From positions 1 to 64,000 of the forward strand of contig JAUXWO010000136.1 in NCBI GenBank assembly GCA_030680175.1: a stretch of DNA of 64,000 bases. The letters are read 5' to 3'. Made by a program: the position numbers and the translations under genes. Shown one piece after another: positions 51,143-58,914 of this stretch (positions are counted from its first letter, which is position 1; every line of letters starts with the position of its first letter). This DNA is from Vicinamibacterales bacterium. Lineage in GTDB: Bacteria; Acidobacteriota; Vicinamibacteria; Vicinamibacterales; UBA2999. The notes under the pieces were generated by a model that was not told where the DNA came from, did not search any database, and was given only the letters and a program-made list of their open reading frames with translations.

Positions 51143-51421
51143 GTGGCAGGAGATTTGAGCCGAGACGACATGCGCCGGCTGGCGCGTCTGGGGGCCATGC
51201 GCCGCCTCGAGGAGCTGCGCCGTGAGGAGTCGATGATTCGCGCGGCGTTCCCGGAGCTCTTCGACGGACGCGCGCCGAAGGCCACCCGTGCCCCGCGGGA
51301 GGCCGCAACGGCGAAGCCGAAGGCGCGGGCCCGGAAGCTCTCGGCGGCCGCGCGCAAGGCCGTGTCGGATCGGATGAAGAAGTACTGGGCGGAGCGCCGG
51401 AAGACGAAGGGCAAGGGGTGA
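51143..51421 (+). CDS. small basic protein of unknown function
   Basis: The 92-residue protein has an N-terminal helix with DMRRLARLGAMRRLEELRREE. A Pro/Ala/Lys linker follows, and the C-terminal basic motif is LSAAARKAVSDRMKKYWAERRK. Similar 'S-A-A-A-R-K-x-I-(S/A)' tails occur in small proteins of soil bacteria and may bind nucleic acid; this is inference. It starts at GTG after an AGCAAGGAG-rich leader. Its stop overlaps the next gene by four bases. Confidence 0.65.
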   Translation: MAGDLSRDDMRRLARLGAMRRLEELRREESMIRAAFPELFDGRAPKATRAPREAATAKPKARARKLSAAARKAVSDRMKKYWAERRKTKGKG

Positions 51422-52050
51422 AGCGACGCGCCCTCTGCGTGGCGGGCGCGCTGGTCCTCGGCCACGCGTCCGCCCTCGTCGCCCAGCCTCGCGACCCCAT
51501 TTCCCGCTACATCCTCGACATCCGCGCCACCACGCTCTCGCTCCCGACGACCGAGGGCTGGACGCCCACCGTGGCCGGCGGGGTGGACGTGCCCGGGCGC
51601 GGCCTGGGGATTGATGTCGGCGCGCACGTGTACCCCGTGCGGCTCGGCCCGGTCACGCTCGGCGTCGGAGGCGCGTGGACGCGCGTCGGCGGCAGCTACG
51701 AGCCGGGAGAGACGGCGCCTGCCGGGGCCAGAGCGGTCACCACGACATTCACGGGCCTCGTGCCCCAGCTCTCGTTCAACTTCGGACATCGCCTTGGTTG
51801 GAGCTATCTGAGCGGCGGCCTCGGCCGTTCGCTCGTCGAGAGCGTGCCGGACGGCGTGACCGCGCCGGTGGAGGAGTGGTCGAAGACGGTGAACTACGGC
51901 GGCGGCGCCCGGTGGTTCCTGCGCGACCGCGTCGCCTTCAGCCTCGACCTCCGGTTCCATCAGCTCAGCCTGCGCCCGGCCACGGCCACGCGCCCCGGCG
52001 GAGGCCGCATCAAGCAGCTCGCGCTCAGCGCCGGCGTGGCGTTCAGATAG
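51418..52050 (+). CDS. predicted outer-membrane beta-barrel protein
   Basis: The 210-residue protein has a signal peptide (about 1-22, LCVAGALVLGHASALVAQ). The mature region has alternating hydrophobic/polar segments such as GLGIDVGAHVYPVRLGPVTLGVGGAW and ends in aromatic-basic VAFR. It suits a small eight-stranded barrel of unknown role. It is translated from a GTG that overlaps the stop of the small basic protein, so the two are probably coupled. Confidence 0.7.
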   Translation: MKRRALCVAGALVLGHASALVAQPRDPISRYILDIRATTLSLPTTEGWTPTVAGGVDVPGRGLGIDVGAHVYPVRLGPVTLGVGGAWTRVGGSYEPGETAPAGARAVTTTFTGLVPQLSFNFGHRLGWSYLSGGLGRSLVESVPDGVTAPVEEWSKTVNYGGGARWFLRDRVAFSLDLRFHQLSLRPATATRPGGGRIKQLALSAGVAFR

Positions 52051-52055
52051 GGGGG

Positions 52056-52087
52056 GCGGAGTGCCGAGGTGCCGCAGGTGCCTAGGC
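52056..52087 (+). repeat. 8-bp array, left arm of the inverted repeat around tRNA-Gly
   Basis: GCGGAGTGCCGAGGTGCCG continues to GGTGCCTAGG. It is the complement of the array at 52221-52259 apart from one extra unit there. The unit is near AGTGCCGA/GGTGCCGA. Confidence 0.7.
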
Positions 52088-52112
52088 TGGGGGTGCGGTC
52101 AGAGGTTGGGGA

Positions 52113-52187
52113 TGGAGCGGGAGACGGGGATCGAACCCGCGACCAACAGCTTGGGAAGCTGTGACTCTACCACTGAGTTACTCCCGC
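52113..52187 (-). tRNA. tRNA-Gly (CCC)
   Basis: The minus strand folds as a tRNA. The acceptor GCGGGAG pairs with CTCCCGC. The D-arm is ACTCAGTGGTAGAGT, the anticodon loop TTCCCAA has CCC, and the T-arm contains GGTTCGATCCC. Discriminator T and an encoded CCA follow. It reads GGG codons. Long inverted repeats flank it on both sides. Confidence 0.95.
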
Positions 52188-52220
52188 TCAGTGGAGACAT
52201 TCTAACGTACGCCAGCACAC

Positions 52221-52259
52221 CCTAGGCACCCCGGCACTTCGGCACCTCGGCACTTCCGC
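52221..52259 (+). repeat. 8-bp array, right arm of the inverted repeat around tRNA-Gly
   Basis: CCTAGGCACC, CCGGCACTTC, GGCACCTCGG and CACTTCCGC form the complement of the left array. The array fills most of the spacer between tRNA-Gly and the Cys-rich gene. Confidence 0.7.
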
Positions 52260-52302
52260 CCCTGAAGACATGCGCTCCAGGGGCGGAACCGGGTCGAATG
52301 TA

Positions 52303-52677
52303 TTAGTGCTTCGGCGCGGCCTTGTCGCAGCACGCCTTCGCGTCGCCCGCGGCGGCCTTGTCACAGCAACCGGCCTTCGCCGTGTCGCCGGCCTTGTCGC
52401 AGCAGCCGGCCTTCGCGGTGTCGCCTGCCTTGTGCGCGCACCCACCTTCGGCGCAGCCCGCCTTGCCTTCGCCCTTGGCGCACATCGCACAGCCCGCGTC
52501 CTTCGCATCGCAGCACCCCGCGGTCGCGCCGTCGTGGACGTGATCCTGGGTGACGACGTGCGCGGCGGCCGCCGCGCAGCACCCGGGCTCGACCGGTGCG
52601 GGCGCCTGCCCGGCCGCCATGACGAGCGACGTCGTGAAGACGAAGGCGATGCCGGCGAACAGAGTCGTGAACTTCAT
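52303..52677 (-). CDS. secreted Cys-rich repeat protein, possible metal binder
   Basis: The 124-residue protein has a signal peptide (KFTTLFAGIAFVFTTSLVMA). The small mature part is full of Cys pairs: PGCCAAAAAH, AGCCDAKDAGCAMC, GCAEGGCAH, then repeated AGDTAKAGCCDK. Over 15 Cys and several His suggest metal or thiol chemistry outside the cytoplasm. The 12-residue units come from a 36-bp tandem repeat. AGGAGG, the strongest ribosome site in the window, precedes the ATG at 52677. A second Cys-rich gene lies 100 bases upstream. Confidence 0.75.
   Translation of the reverse strand: MKFTTLFAGIAFVFTTSLVMAAGQAPAPVEPGCCAAAAAHVVTQDHVHDGATAGCCDAKDAGCAMCAKGEGKAGCAEGGCAHKAGDTAKAGCCDKAGDTAKAGCCDKAAAGDAKACCDKAAPKH
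52321..52428 (-). repeat. three 36-bp tandem repeats within the Cys-rich gene
   Basis: CTTGTC(G/A)CAGCA begins at 52321, 52357 and 52393, and a degenerate CTTG begins at 52429. Each unit encodes 12 residues with a CCDK pair. Length change by slippage would keep the frame. Confidence 0.75.
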
Positions 52678-52777
52678 GATGGAACCCTCCTGGGCATTCA
52701 CTGGGATGCCCCCCGCGTATGACTGATGCACCGCGCCCCTCGTGGGACTCGCGGCGTCGTCGGGGCGATCGGGCGCG

Positions 52778-53137
52778 TTACAGCAACAGCGCGCGGTCGA
52801 GGAGGAAGGGAGGAAGTGGTGCCACGCGGCCCTGCCGTCGCTCGAAGGCCGAGACGACCACAAGACTCCGGGCTCCCAGCACACTCTGCGCGGGTGCGGC
52901 CTGCTGCTTCCGCAGCACCGACCGCTCGGGCATGACACTGACTGACGCGGACGCCGTGGTGACGGCCGGCGCCTCCGGCGTCTGACAGCACGCCATGGCC
53001 CTCAGGGCCGAGTGGCAGGGAGCGGCCTGCATCTCCTCGCAGCAATCCATGTCCCGCCCATGCCCGGTGCCCGCTACGAGCGGTGCGACCGGCAGGAGGG
53101 TCATGAACACGGCCAGGAGGACTGCAAGACGTGGCAC
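52778..53137 (-). CDS. secreted Cys-containing small protein
   Basis: This 119-residue ORF begins at GTG with a signal peptide (LAVLLAVFMTLLPVAPLVAG). Cys groups DCCEEM, APCHSA and ACCQ follow, and the tail is SVLGARSLVVVSAF...PPFLLDRALLL. The pattern of CC...CH...CC behind a signal peptide resembles small envelope proteins near copper genes, but no copper gene is in the window. It shares a strand and theme with the Cys-rich repeat gene downstream. Coding status is probable, not certain. Confidence 0.55.
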   Translation of the reverse strand: MPRLAVLLAVFMTLLPVAPLVAGTGHGRDMDCCEEMQAAPCHSALRAMACCQTPEAPAVTTASASVSVMPERSVLRKQQAAPAQSVLGARSLVVVSAFERRQGRVAPLPPFLLDRALLL

Positions 53138-53164
53138 GTCCGTCCGAATTGCACACGACGTGCC
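53133..53164. promoter_or_regulatory. inverted repeat overlapping the start of the Cys gene
   Basis: GGCACGTC (53133-53140) and GACGTGCC (53157-53164) form an 8-bp perfect dyad with a 16-base centre that covers the GTG start. It may be an operator for a metal sensor; no regulator gene is adjacent. Confidence 0.3.
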
Positions 53165-53270
53165 AGCGACAGGCGGCCGGATCAGGCGATGTTTCGCGCC
53201 TCCGCCGGCGTGCCGACGGGCCTCCGCCGTGGCGGCGTGGCGCGGGGTGCGGCGATCCGGCAGCGCGGCG

Positions 53271-54629
53271 TCAGCCGCGGATGATGTCGAGCACTTCGTC
53301 GCGGCGCTTCTCCATGATCTCGGGGGTGAGCCCCTCGAGGTTCAGGCGGAGCAGCGGCTCGGTGTTCGAGGCCCGCACGTTGAAGTGCCAGTCGTCGAAC
53401 TCCACCGAGATCCCGTCCATGTAGTAGACGTGCCCGTGGGCGTACTCCCTGGCGAGGCGGGCGATCTTGCCCTCGATGACCTCCATGCCGGGGACGGTGG
53501 TGTTGATCTCGCCCGAGATGAAGTACCGCTCGCGCAGCGGCTTCAGCAGATCGCGGAGCGACAGCCCCTTCTTCGACATCAGCTCCAGGATGAGCAGGGC
53601 GGGGATGAACCCGTTGTCGGCGTAGAAGTTGTCCTTGAAGTAGTAGTGTCCGGTGACCTCGCCGCCGAACACGGCGTCCTCCTCCCGCATGCGCCGCTTG
53701 ATGAAGGCGTGGCCGACGCGGTTCATCAGCGCCGTCCCCCCGTACTGCGCGACGACGTCCTTGACGGCGTAGCTGGCGCGGCAGTCGTAGATGACGGTGG
53801 CGCCAGGGGTGCGGAGCAGGAAGGCCTCGGCGAGGAGCGCCGTGATGAAGTCGCCCGCGATGAACTCCCCGCTGCCGTCGATGAAGAAGCACCGGTCGGC
53901 GTCGCCATCCCACGCGATGCCGATGTCGGCGCCGATCTCCACGACCTTCTCGACGATGTCGCGGCGGTTCTCTTCGATGAGGGGGTTGGCTTCGTGGTTC
54001 GGGAAGGTGCCGTCCACCTCGAAGCACAGGCGGGTCGTGCGGCACGGCAGCCGGTCGAAGAGGTGCGGCGCGACGGCGCCGGCGATCCCGCTGCCGGCGT
54101 CGAGCACGACGTTGAACGGCGCAATGAGGGAGGGGTCGATGAAGCCCATGACGTGCGCGATGTACGCCGTCGTCATGTCGCCCGTGGTCAGCGTGCCTGG
54201 CGTCGCGGCCGGGGGAGGAATCGCGCCCGCGAGGATCATCTCCTTCATCTCGCGGATGCCGGACTCACCGCTGAGCGGAAAGGCTTCCCGGCGGACCATC
54301 TTGCAGCCGTTGTACTGGCCGGGGTTGTGCGAGGCCGTGATCTGCGCGCCGCCGTCGAGGCCCTCGCTCGCCACCGCGAAGTACATCATGTCGGTGCCGG
54401 CCAGGCCGTAGTCGACGACATGCAGGCCCTGTTGCCGGGCGCCGTCGATGAACGCGGCCGTCAGCGACGGCGACGAGACGCGCATGTCGCGGGTGACCGC
54501 CACGCGGCCGGGGCCGAGGAACGCGGCGAACGCGCGGCCGAGCTGGAGGAACACGTCCTCGTTCAGTTCGCCCGGGTACAGCCCGCGGACGTCGTACGCC
54601 TTGAAGATGTGCGGATTGACTGGAGTCAC
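53271..54629 (-). CDS. phosphomannomutase/phosphoglucomutase
   Basis: This 452-residue alpha-D-phosphohexomutase interconverts hexose 6- and 1-phosphates. It has the phosphoserine loop TASHNPGQYNGCKM and the metal loop WDGDADRC. The sugar-binding loop GEVTGHYYF and the phosphate site RASNTEPLLRL are present. Man/Glc specificity fits the ManB/AlgC group. It starts at GTG (54629) two bases after the stop of the nucleotidyltransferase, so the two make and activate sugar 1-phosphate in sequence. The track adds 87 shadow residues. Confidence 0.93.
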   Translation of the reverse strand: MTPVNPHIFKAYDVRGLYPGELNEDVFLQLGRAFAAFLGPGRVAVTRDMRVSSPSLTAAFIDGARQQGLHVVDYGLAGTDMMYFAVASEGLDGGAQITASHNPGQYNGCKMVRREAFPLSGESGIREMKEMILAGAIPPPAATPGTLTTGDMTTAYIAHVMGFIDPSLIAPFNVVLDAGSGIAGAVAPHLFDRLPCRTTRLCFEVDGTFPNHEANPLIEENRRDIVEKVVEIGADIGIAWDGDADRCFFIDGSGEFIAGDFITALLAEAFLLRTPGATVIYDCRASYAVKDVVAQYGGTALMNRVGHAFIKRRMREEDAVFGGEVTGHYYFKDNFYADNGFIPALLILELMSKKGLSLRDLLKPLRERYFISGEINTTVPGMEVIEGKIARLAREYAHGHVYYMDGISVEFDDWHFNVRASNTEPLLRLNLEGLTPEIMEKRRDEVLDIIRG

Positions 54630-54631
54630 GG

Positions 54632-55687
54632 TCAGGCCTTTGTGTAATCGGTCAGCACGGTCTTGTCGCCGAGCACGGCGCCGGGCGAGACGACGGCGTT
54701 GCGCCCGATGTGGGCGTGACGCCCGACGAGCGCGTCGGTGACGGTGGCATCGCGGCCGATGCGGCTGTTCGGCCAGATGACGCTGCCGTGGATGGCGGCG
54801 TCCTCCTCGACGACCACGCCGCGGCCGATGACGCTGTAGGGGCCGATGGTCGCGCCCGGGCGGATGTGCGCGCCCACATCGATGAAGCACGGGCCCTCGA
54901 GCGTCGCGCCGTCATCGATGCGCGCCTCGGGGGAGACGAGCGGCGCGCGTCCGTGTCCCGCGAACGGCCCGCGGGCGAAGCGGCCGTCGAACATGTCGCG
55001 GTGCACCTGGTGGTACTTCTCCGGGGTGCCGATGTCGATCCAGTACCCCTCGTCCACGTAGGCGAGGAACGTCTCGTCCTGCTCGATGAGCGACGGGAAG
55101 TAGGCGCGCTCGATCGAGTAGGAGACGTCCTTCGGGATCCGGTCGAAGGTCGACGGTTCGAGGACGTAGATGCCCGCATTGATGGTGTTGCACGTGATCT
55201 CGCCGGCGCCGGGCTTCTCGATGAAGCGGCGCACGCGGCCGTCCGGCGCCGTCTCCACCAGGCCGTACGCCGACGGGTTGTCGACCGGCGTCAGCACGAT
55301 CGTGGCCGCGGCGTTGCGGGCGCGGTGCATGGCCACGACCGCCTTCACGTCCACGGCTGTCATCACGTCGCCGTTGAAGACGACCAGCGTGTCGGTGATG
55401 CCCTGCGCGGCGAAGCGGATCGCGCCGCCCGTGCCGAGCGGCGAGGGTTCCACCACGTACCGGAGCCGCACGCCGAGGCCGGCCCCCTCGCCGAAGATCT
55501 CCTCGATGCGGCGGGGCTGGTAGTTGAGGCTGAGGATCACCTCGTCGATCTCCGGCACCTCGCGCAGCAGATCGATCTGGTACTGCAGGAAGGGCCGGTC
55601 GAAGATCGGGACGATCGGCTTCGGCGTGTGGATGGTGAGTGGCCGGAGCCGGGTGCCTTTGCCTCCGGCGAGCAGGATGGCTTTCAT
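54632..55687 (-). CDS. sugar-1-phosphate nucleotidyltransferase (mannose-1-P guanylyltransferase-like)
   Basis: The 351-residue protein joins an N-terminal nucleotidyltransferase domain to a C-terminal left-handed beta-helix. The former has LLAGGKGTRLRPLT, the VFNGDVMT metal site and EKPGAGEI; the latter spans about 245-350 (IDDGATLEGPCFIDVGAHI). This is the ManC/GlmU-like form common next to phosphomannomutase. GDP-mannose synthesis is the likely result, but dTDP- or UDP-sugars cannot be excluded. Confidence 0.88.
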   Translation of the reverse strand: MKAILLAGGKGTRLRPLTIHTPKPIVPIFDRPFLQYQIDLLREVPEIDEVILSLNYQPRRIEEIFGEGAGLGVRLRYVVEPSPLGTGGAIRFAAQGITDTLVVFNGDVMTAVDVKAVVAMHRARNAAATIVLTPVDNPSAYGLVETAPDGRVRRFIEKPGAGEITCNTINAGIYVLEPSTFDRIPKDVSYSIERAYFPSLIEQDETFLAYVDEGYWIDIGTPEKYHQVHRDMFDGRFARGPFAGHGRAPLVSPEARIDDGATLEGPCFIDVGAHIRPGATIGPYSVIGRGVVVEEDAAIHGSVIWPNSRIGRDATVTDALVGRHAHIGRNAVVSPGAVLGDKTVLTDYTKA

Positions 55688-55756
55688 GTCAACCTACGAT
55701 GATACACGATGGATCCGCGGCGGCCGCGCGCGCTTGTGGGCCTCCGGAGCGGCGAG

Positions 55757-55762
55757 TACAAT
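55757..55762 (+). promoter_or_regulatory. TACAAT box 11 bases before pgsA
   Basis: GAGTACAATGG precedes the pgsA ATG and would yield a leader of a few bases. Confidence 0.45.
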
Positions 55763-55773
55763 GGCGGGGCGGC

Positions 55774-56391
55774 ATGAATCTGCCTAATGCCCTCACCATC
55801 GCGCGCATCTTCCTGGCGCCTCTGCTGGTGGTCGTCCTGCTGACGAAGGTCGACGGACGGCAATTGGCGGGGATTCCGGTCGAGTTTGTGGCCGCGGCCA
55901 TCTTCGGACTCGCCTCGTTCACCGACTGGCTCGACGGGTACCTCGCGCGACGGCGCAAGCAGGTGACGAGCCTCGGCCAGGTCCTGGATCCGATTGCGGA
56001 CAAGCTGCTGATCTCGGCCGCGCTGATCTCCCTCGTCCAGCTCGACCTTGCGGATGCGTGGATCGTCGCCGCGATCATCGGCCGGGAGTTCGCGGTGACC
56101 GGCCTCCGGAGCCTCGCGCTCTCACGCGGGCTGGTCATCCCCGCATCGCCGCTGGGCAAGCTGAAGATGGCGGCCCAGGTGGCCGCCATCCTCGCCCTGA
56201 TCCTCGGCTGGGAGCACGTGCCTGCGCTCGTGACGCTCGGGCAGGTGCTGCTCTGGGTCGTGCTGCTGACGGCGCTGCTCTCGGCCGTCGACTACTATCG
56301 GCGATTCCAGCAGGCCGCCAACCGCGTGACGACCGCCTCCGACTTCCGCGAGGCACGGGCGCGCCGCGAGGAGCGGCGGCGCACCGGGTGA
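55774..56391 (+). CDS. pgsA: CDP-diacylglycerol-glycerol-3-phosphate 3-phosphatidyltransferase
   Basis: PgsA makes phosphatidylglycerophosphate, the first committed step to phosphatidylglycerol and cardiolipin. The 205-residue membrane protein begins MNLPNALTIARI. It has the complete CDP-alcohol motif: D51, D54, G55, A58, R59, G68, D72, D76 in DWLDGYLAR and GQVLDPIADK. Four to five hydrophobic helices follow. The ATG at 55774 is chosen over the track start 45 codons upstream. Confidence 0.93.
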   Translation: MNLPNALTIARIFLAPLLVVVLLTKVDGRQLAGIPVEFVAAAIFGLASFTDWLDGYLARRRKQVTSLGQVLDPIADKLLISAALISLVQLDLADAWIVAAIIGREFAVTGLRSLALSRGLVIPASPLGKLKMAAQVAAILALILGWEHVPALVTLGQVLLWVVLLTALLSAVDYYRRFQQAANRVTTASDFREARARREERRRTG

Positions 56392-56401
56392 CGCGCGCCC
56401 G

Positions 56402-57154
56402 TCAGGGCGTGCGCATGGCCAGGTAGTCGCCCGCCAGCACCTCGTAGCGCGCGCGGGTGAGCACGACGGTCGAGACGTCCGGGCCCACCGCGAGCGCCAC
56501 CGCCTCGCCGACGACCACGAGCGGCCGGCCCGTGCCCGTGTCGCGGTAGACGACAAACTGCCGTCCCTGCGCCACGCCATCGTCCGACCCGCGGTCGATC
56601 GTCAGCAGCGCCCCGGTACCGAACGCGCGCGTCTCATCAACCCCGAACACCACCCGCGCCATCCGGTCGTGCTGGGGCGTCCCGGCGGCGCCGTCGGCGC
56701 GCGGCAACACCGGCAGCACGTACGGTTCGAGGTAGTCGTCTGGCAGGACGGCATCGCAGGCGCCGTCGATGCGCGCGAGCGCCGTGGCGTCATCCGCCGC
56801 CGTGACCGTCAGCCAGCCCGCCGTGCGCACCGCGCCCGGAGACGCCCGGGAGATCGGCTGGCGGGAGATGCCCCGTGAGACACGGCGGATGAGATAGCGC
56901 TGGCCGGGCGCCACGCCGCCCGCGAGGCCCGTGCTGAGCACCACGGAGTCGCCCGGGGCGAAGGCCGCGCGTGGCTGGGTGTCCTCCACGCCGATGACCC
57001 GCAGTGACACCGTGGGTGCCACGTACACGGGGATGTCGGTGCACAGCAGCGTGGCGGGATGGACCGAGACCCGCCCGAAGGTCGCTGGCTGAGCGGCGGC
57101 GTACGGCGCGGTGGCGACGAGGGCGACGACGAGGGCCGAGAAGATCAGACGCAT
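56402..57154 (-). CDS. secreted protein of unknown function
   Basis: The 250-residue protein has a signal peptide (LIFSALVVALVATAPYAAA). Two beta-rich halves follow, each with 'GD...L' turns. The first is FAPGDSVVLSTGLAGGVAPGQRYLIRRV. The second is IDRGSDDGVAQGRQFVVYRD...LAGDYLAMRTP. The second resembles the C-terminal region of FlgT-like and related envelope proteins. No catalytic motif is seen. It lies 36 bases downstream of bamD on the same strand and may be in its operon. Confidence 0.65.
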   Translation of the reverse strand: MRLIFSALVVALVATAPYAAAQPATFGRVSVHPATLLCTDIPVYVAPTVSLRVIGVEDTQPRAAFAPGDSVVLSTGLAGGVAPGQRYLIRRVSRGISRQPISRASPGAVRTAGWLTVTAADDATALARIDGACDAVLPDDYLEPYVLPVLPRADGAAGTPQHDRMARVVFGVDETRAFGTGALLTIDRGSDDGVAQGRQFVVYRDTGTGRPLVVVGEAVALAVGPDVSTVVLTRARYEVLAGDYLAMRTP

Positions 57155-57190
57155 GGGTCTACTCCCGGGGGGAAGTGTCGTGGGGCCGCG

Positions 57191-57976
57191 TCAGGAGGCG
57201 CCCTGAGCGGCCTTCAATTCGGTGATGCGGCGGCGCGACGATTCCAGGTGCTCGCTCCGCTCGAACTCGGTCACGAGACGCTCGTAGTAGGGCAGCGCTT
57301 CCGCGGCGCGCGAGGTGCGCAGGAGCGATTCGGCGAGATGGTAGTACACCGCATCGCGACGGGTGTACTGCGGGTCGTTCGTGAGGACGGCGCGGAAGCG
57401 GTCGATGGCGCCCGGGTACCACTTGGCCCGGAAGTAGTAGAGCCCCACCCGGTAGCTCGCCTCGCTCAGGCGATCCTGCGCGTCGCGCAGCAGCGTGCGG
57501 ACCTCGGGCATGAGCCGGCTGTTTGGATACCGCTCGAGGAAGACCTCGACCTCGCGGATGGTGTCACGGGTCGCCGTCTGGTCCCGTTCGGCGGCGAGCA
57601 TCTGGTGCGAGAAGGCGATCGCCAGCCGGTACTGCGCGTAGTCGGCACGCGCGTTGGTGGGATAGAAGGTCAGGAACTCCCGGAACTCGCTCACGGCAAG
57701 GATGAGCGATTCGGTCGTGCGCTCGCCGATGTAGGCGTCCCCGATCCCGAGCTTCGCGTCGGGGCGATACGGGCTCTGCGGGTAGTTGTCGACGATCTGT
57801 CGGAAGTACTCGCGCGCGTTCGACCAGCGCCGCGACTCCATGGACGCCTGCCCCTGCTCGAACAGGAACTGGTCCGCCTGTTCCGTGCCGGGGGGGAGCG
57901 TCGTCGGGCGCGACGAGGCGCAGGCCGCGGTGAAGACGGCCAGGGTCAGGACGAGCAGGGATCCGCGGAATCTCAT
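57191..57976 (-). CDS. bamD: outer membrane assembly lipoprotein BamD
   Basis: BamD is the lipoprotein of the BAM complex that helps fold outer-membrane beta-barrels. The 261-residue precursor has a lipobox ending at Cys19 (FTAACASS). TPR-like repeats follow (AREYFRQIVDNYPQSPYRPDA, LAVSEFREFLTFYPTN, VEVFLERYPNSRLMPEV). The ATG overlaps the epimerase stop by four bases. It is the last tightly linked gene of the PASTA-rpe-thioesterase-epimerase operon. Confidence 0.9.
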   Translation of the reverse strand: MRFRGSLLVLTLAVFTAACASSRPTTLPPGTEQADQFLFEQGQASMESRRWSNAREYFRQIVDNYPQSPYRPDAKLGIGDAYIGERTTESLILAVSEFREFLTFYPTNARADYAQYRLAIAFSHQMLAAERDQTATRDTIREVEVFLERYPNSRLMPEVRTLLRDAQDRLSEASYRVGLYYFRAKWYPGAIDRFRAVLTNDPQYTRRDAVYYHLAESLLRTSRAAEALPYYERLVTEFERSEHLESSRRRITELKAAQGAS

Positions 57977-58914
57977 GAGTGCGTGGCTTCCATCCAGTGA
58001 TACATCGCCCGGAGGCCTTCCTCGAGGGTGACGGACGGCCTGAAGTCCAGATCGGCCTGGGCCCGGGTCGTATCGGCGTACGTGTCGCGCATGTCGCCCT
58101 TCTGGTCCGGCTGACGGTCGATCAGCACGGGACGGCCGGACACCCGGCCGAGCAACTCGAAGACGTGCCGCAGGGACACCCGCGACCCGCCACCAATATT
58201 GTAGACGCGCCCGGGCACTCCACGGACGGCCGCATCCGCCGTGGCGCGCGCCGCGTCGGCCACGAAGGTGAAATCACGCGTCTGCTCCCCGTCTCCGTAC
58301 TGCACCAGGGGCCGTCCGGCCAGCAGGGCGGAGAAGAACCGGTGAAAGCCCATGTCCGGGCGCTGGCGGGGGCCGTAGACCGTGAAATACCGCAGCGAGA
58401 CGGCCGGGACGCCGTGATTGACGAAGTAGAGATGGCAGAGCTGCTCGGCGGCCAGCTTGCTGACGCCGTAGGGCGAGACCGGCTGCGGCAGCGCATCCTC
58501 CCGCATCGGCAGCGCCACGGCGTCGCCGTAGACGGAGGAACTCGAGGCGTACACGACGCGCTCGATCGGCCGGCCAACGCAGGCTTCGAGCAGGATCTGC
58601 GTCGCATCGATGTTGAGTTCGGTGTAGATGCGGAAGTCCTGGCCCCAGCTCTTGCGGACGCCGGCCTGCGCGGCCAGGTGGAACACATGCGTGACGCCGT
58701 CCAGCAGCTCGCCGATCGGCAGGTCCTTGATGGCGCCCTCGACGAACCGGTAGCCCGGCTGTTCGATGAGGCCGCGCAGGTTGGCCTCCTTGAGGGCACG
58801 CGGGTAGTAGTCGGTGAAGCAGTCGAGCGCCACGACCTCGGCCCCCTGGCCGAGCAGGCGCTCGCTCAGGTGCGATCCGATGAATCCGGCGCCGCCGGTC
58901 ACGAGGGCTTTCAT
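57973..58914 (-). CDS. NAD-dependent sugar-nucleotide epimerase/dehydratase
   Basis: This 313-residue extended short-chain dehydrogenase has ALVTGGAGFIGSHLSERLL at the start and the catalytic Ser/Tyr/Lys set (ASSSSVYGDA, SPYGVSKLA). RYFTVYGPRQRPDM follows. The pattern is closest to UDP-glucose 4-epimerase or UDP-glucuronate epimerase; the exact sugar is unknown. It overlaps the thioesterase upstream and bamD downstream by four bases each. Confidence 0.87.
   Translation of the reverse strand: MKALVTGGAGFIGSHLSERLLGQGAEVVALDCFTDYYPRALKEANLRGLIEQPGYRFVEGAIKDLPIGELLDGVTHVFHLAAQAGVRKSWGQDFRIYTELNIDATQILLEACVGRPIERVVYASSSSVYGDAVALPMREDALPQPVSPYGVSKLAAEQLCHLYFVNHGVPAVSLRYFTVYGPRQRPDMGFHRFFSALLAGRPLVQYGDGEQTRDFTFVADAARATADAAVRGVPGRVYNIGGGSRVSLRHVFELLGRVSGRPVLIDRQPDQKGDMRDTYADTTRAQADLDFRPSVTLEEGLRAMYHWMEATHS

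Noticed and set aside
52321-52428. 36-bp direct repeats as a CRISPR array
   Set aside because: The units are contiguous without spacers and lie in frame within a coding gene.
53132-53153. Sigma-54 promoter (TGGCAC ... TTGC)
   Set aside because: The gap between the two elements is 11 bases, too long for a -24/-12 promoter.
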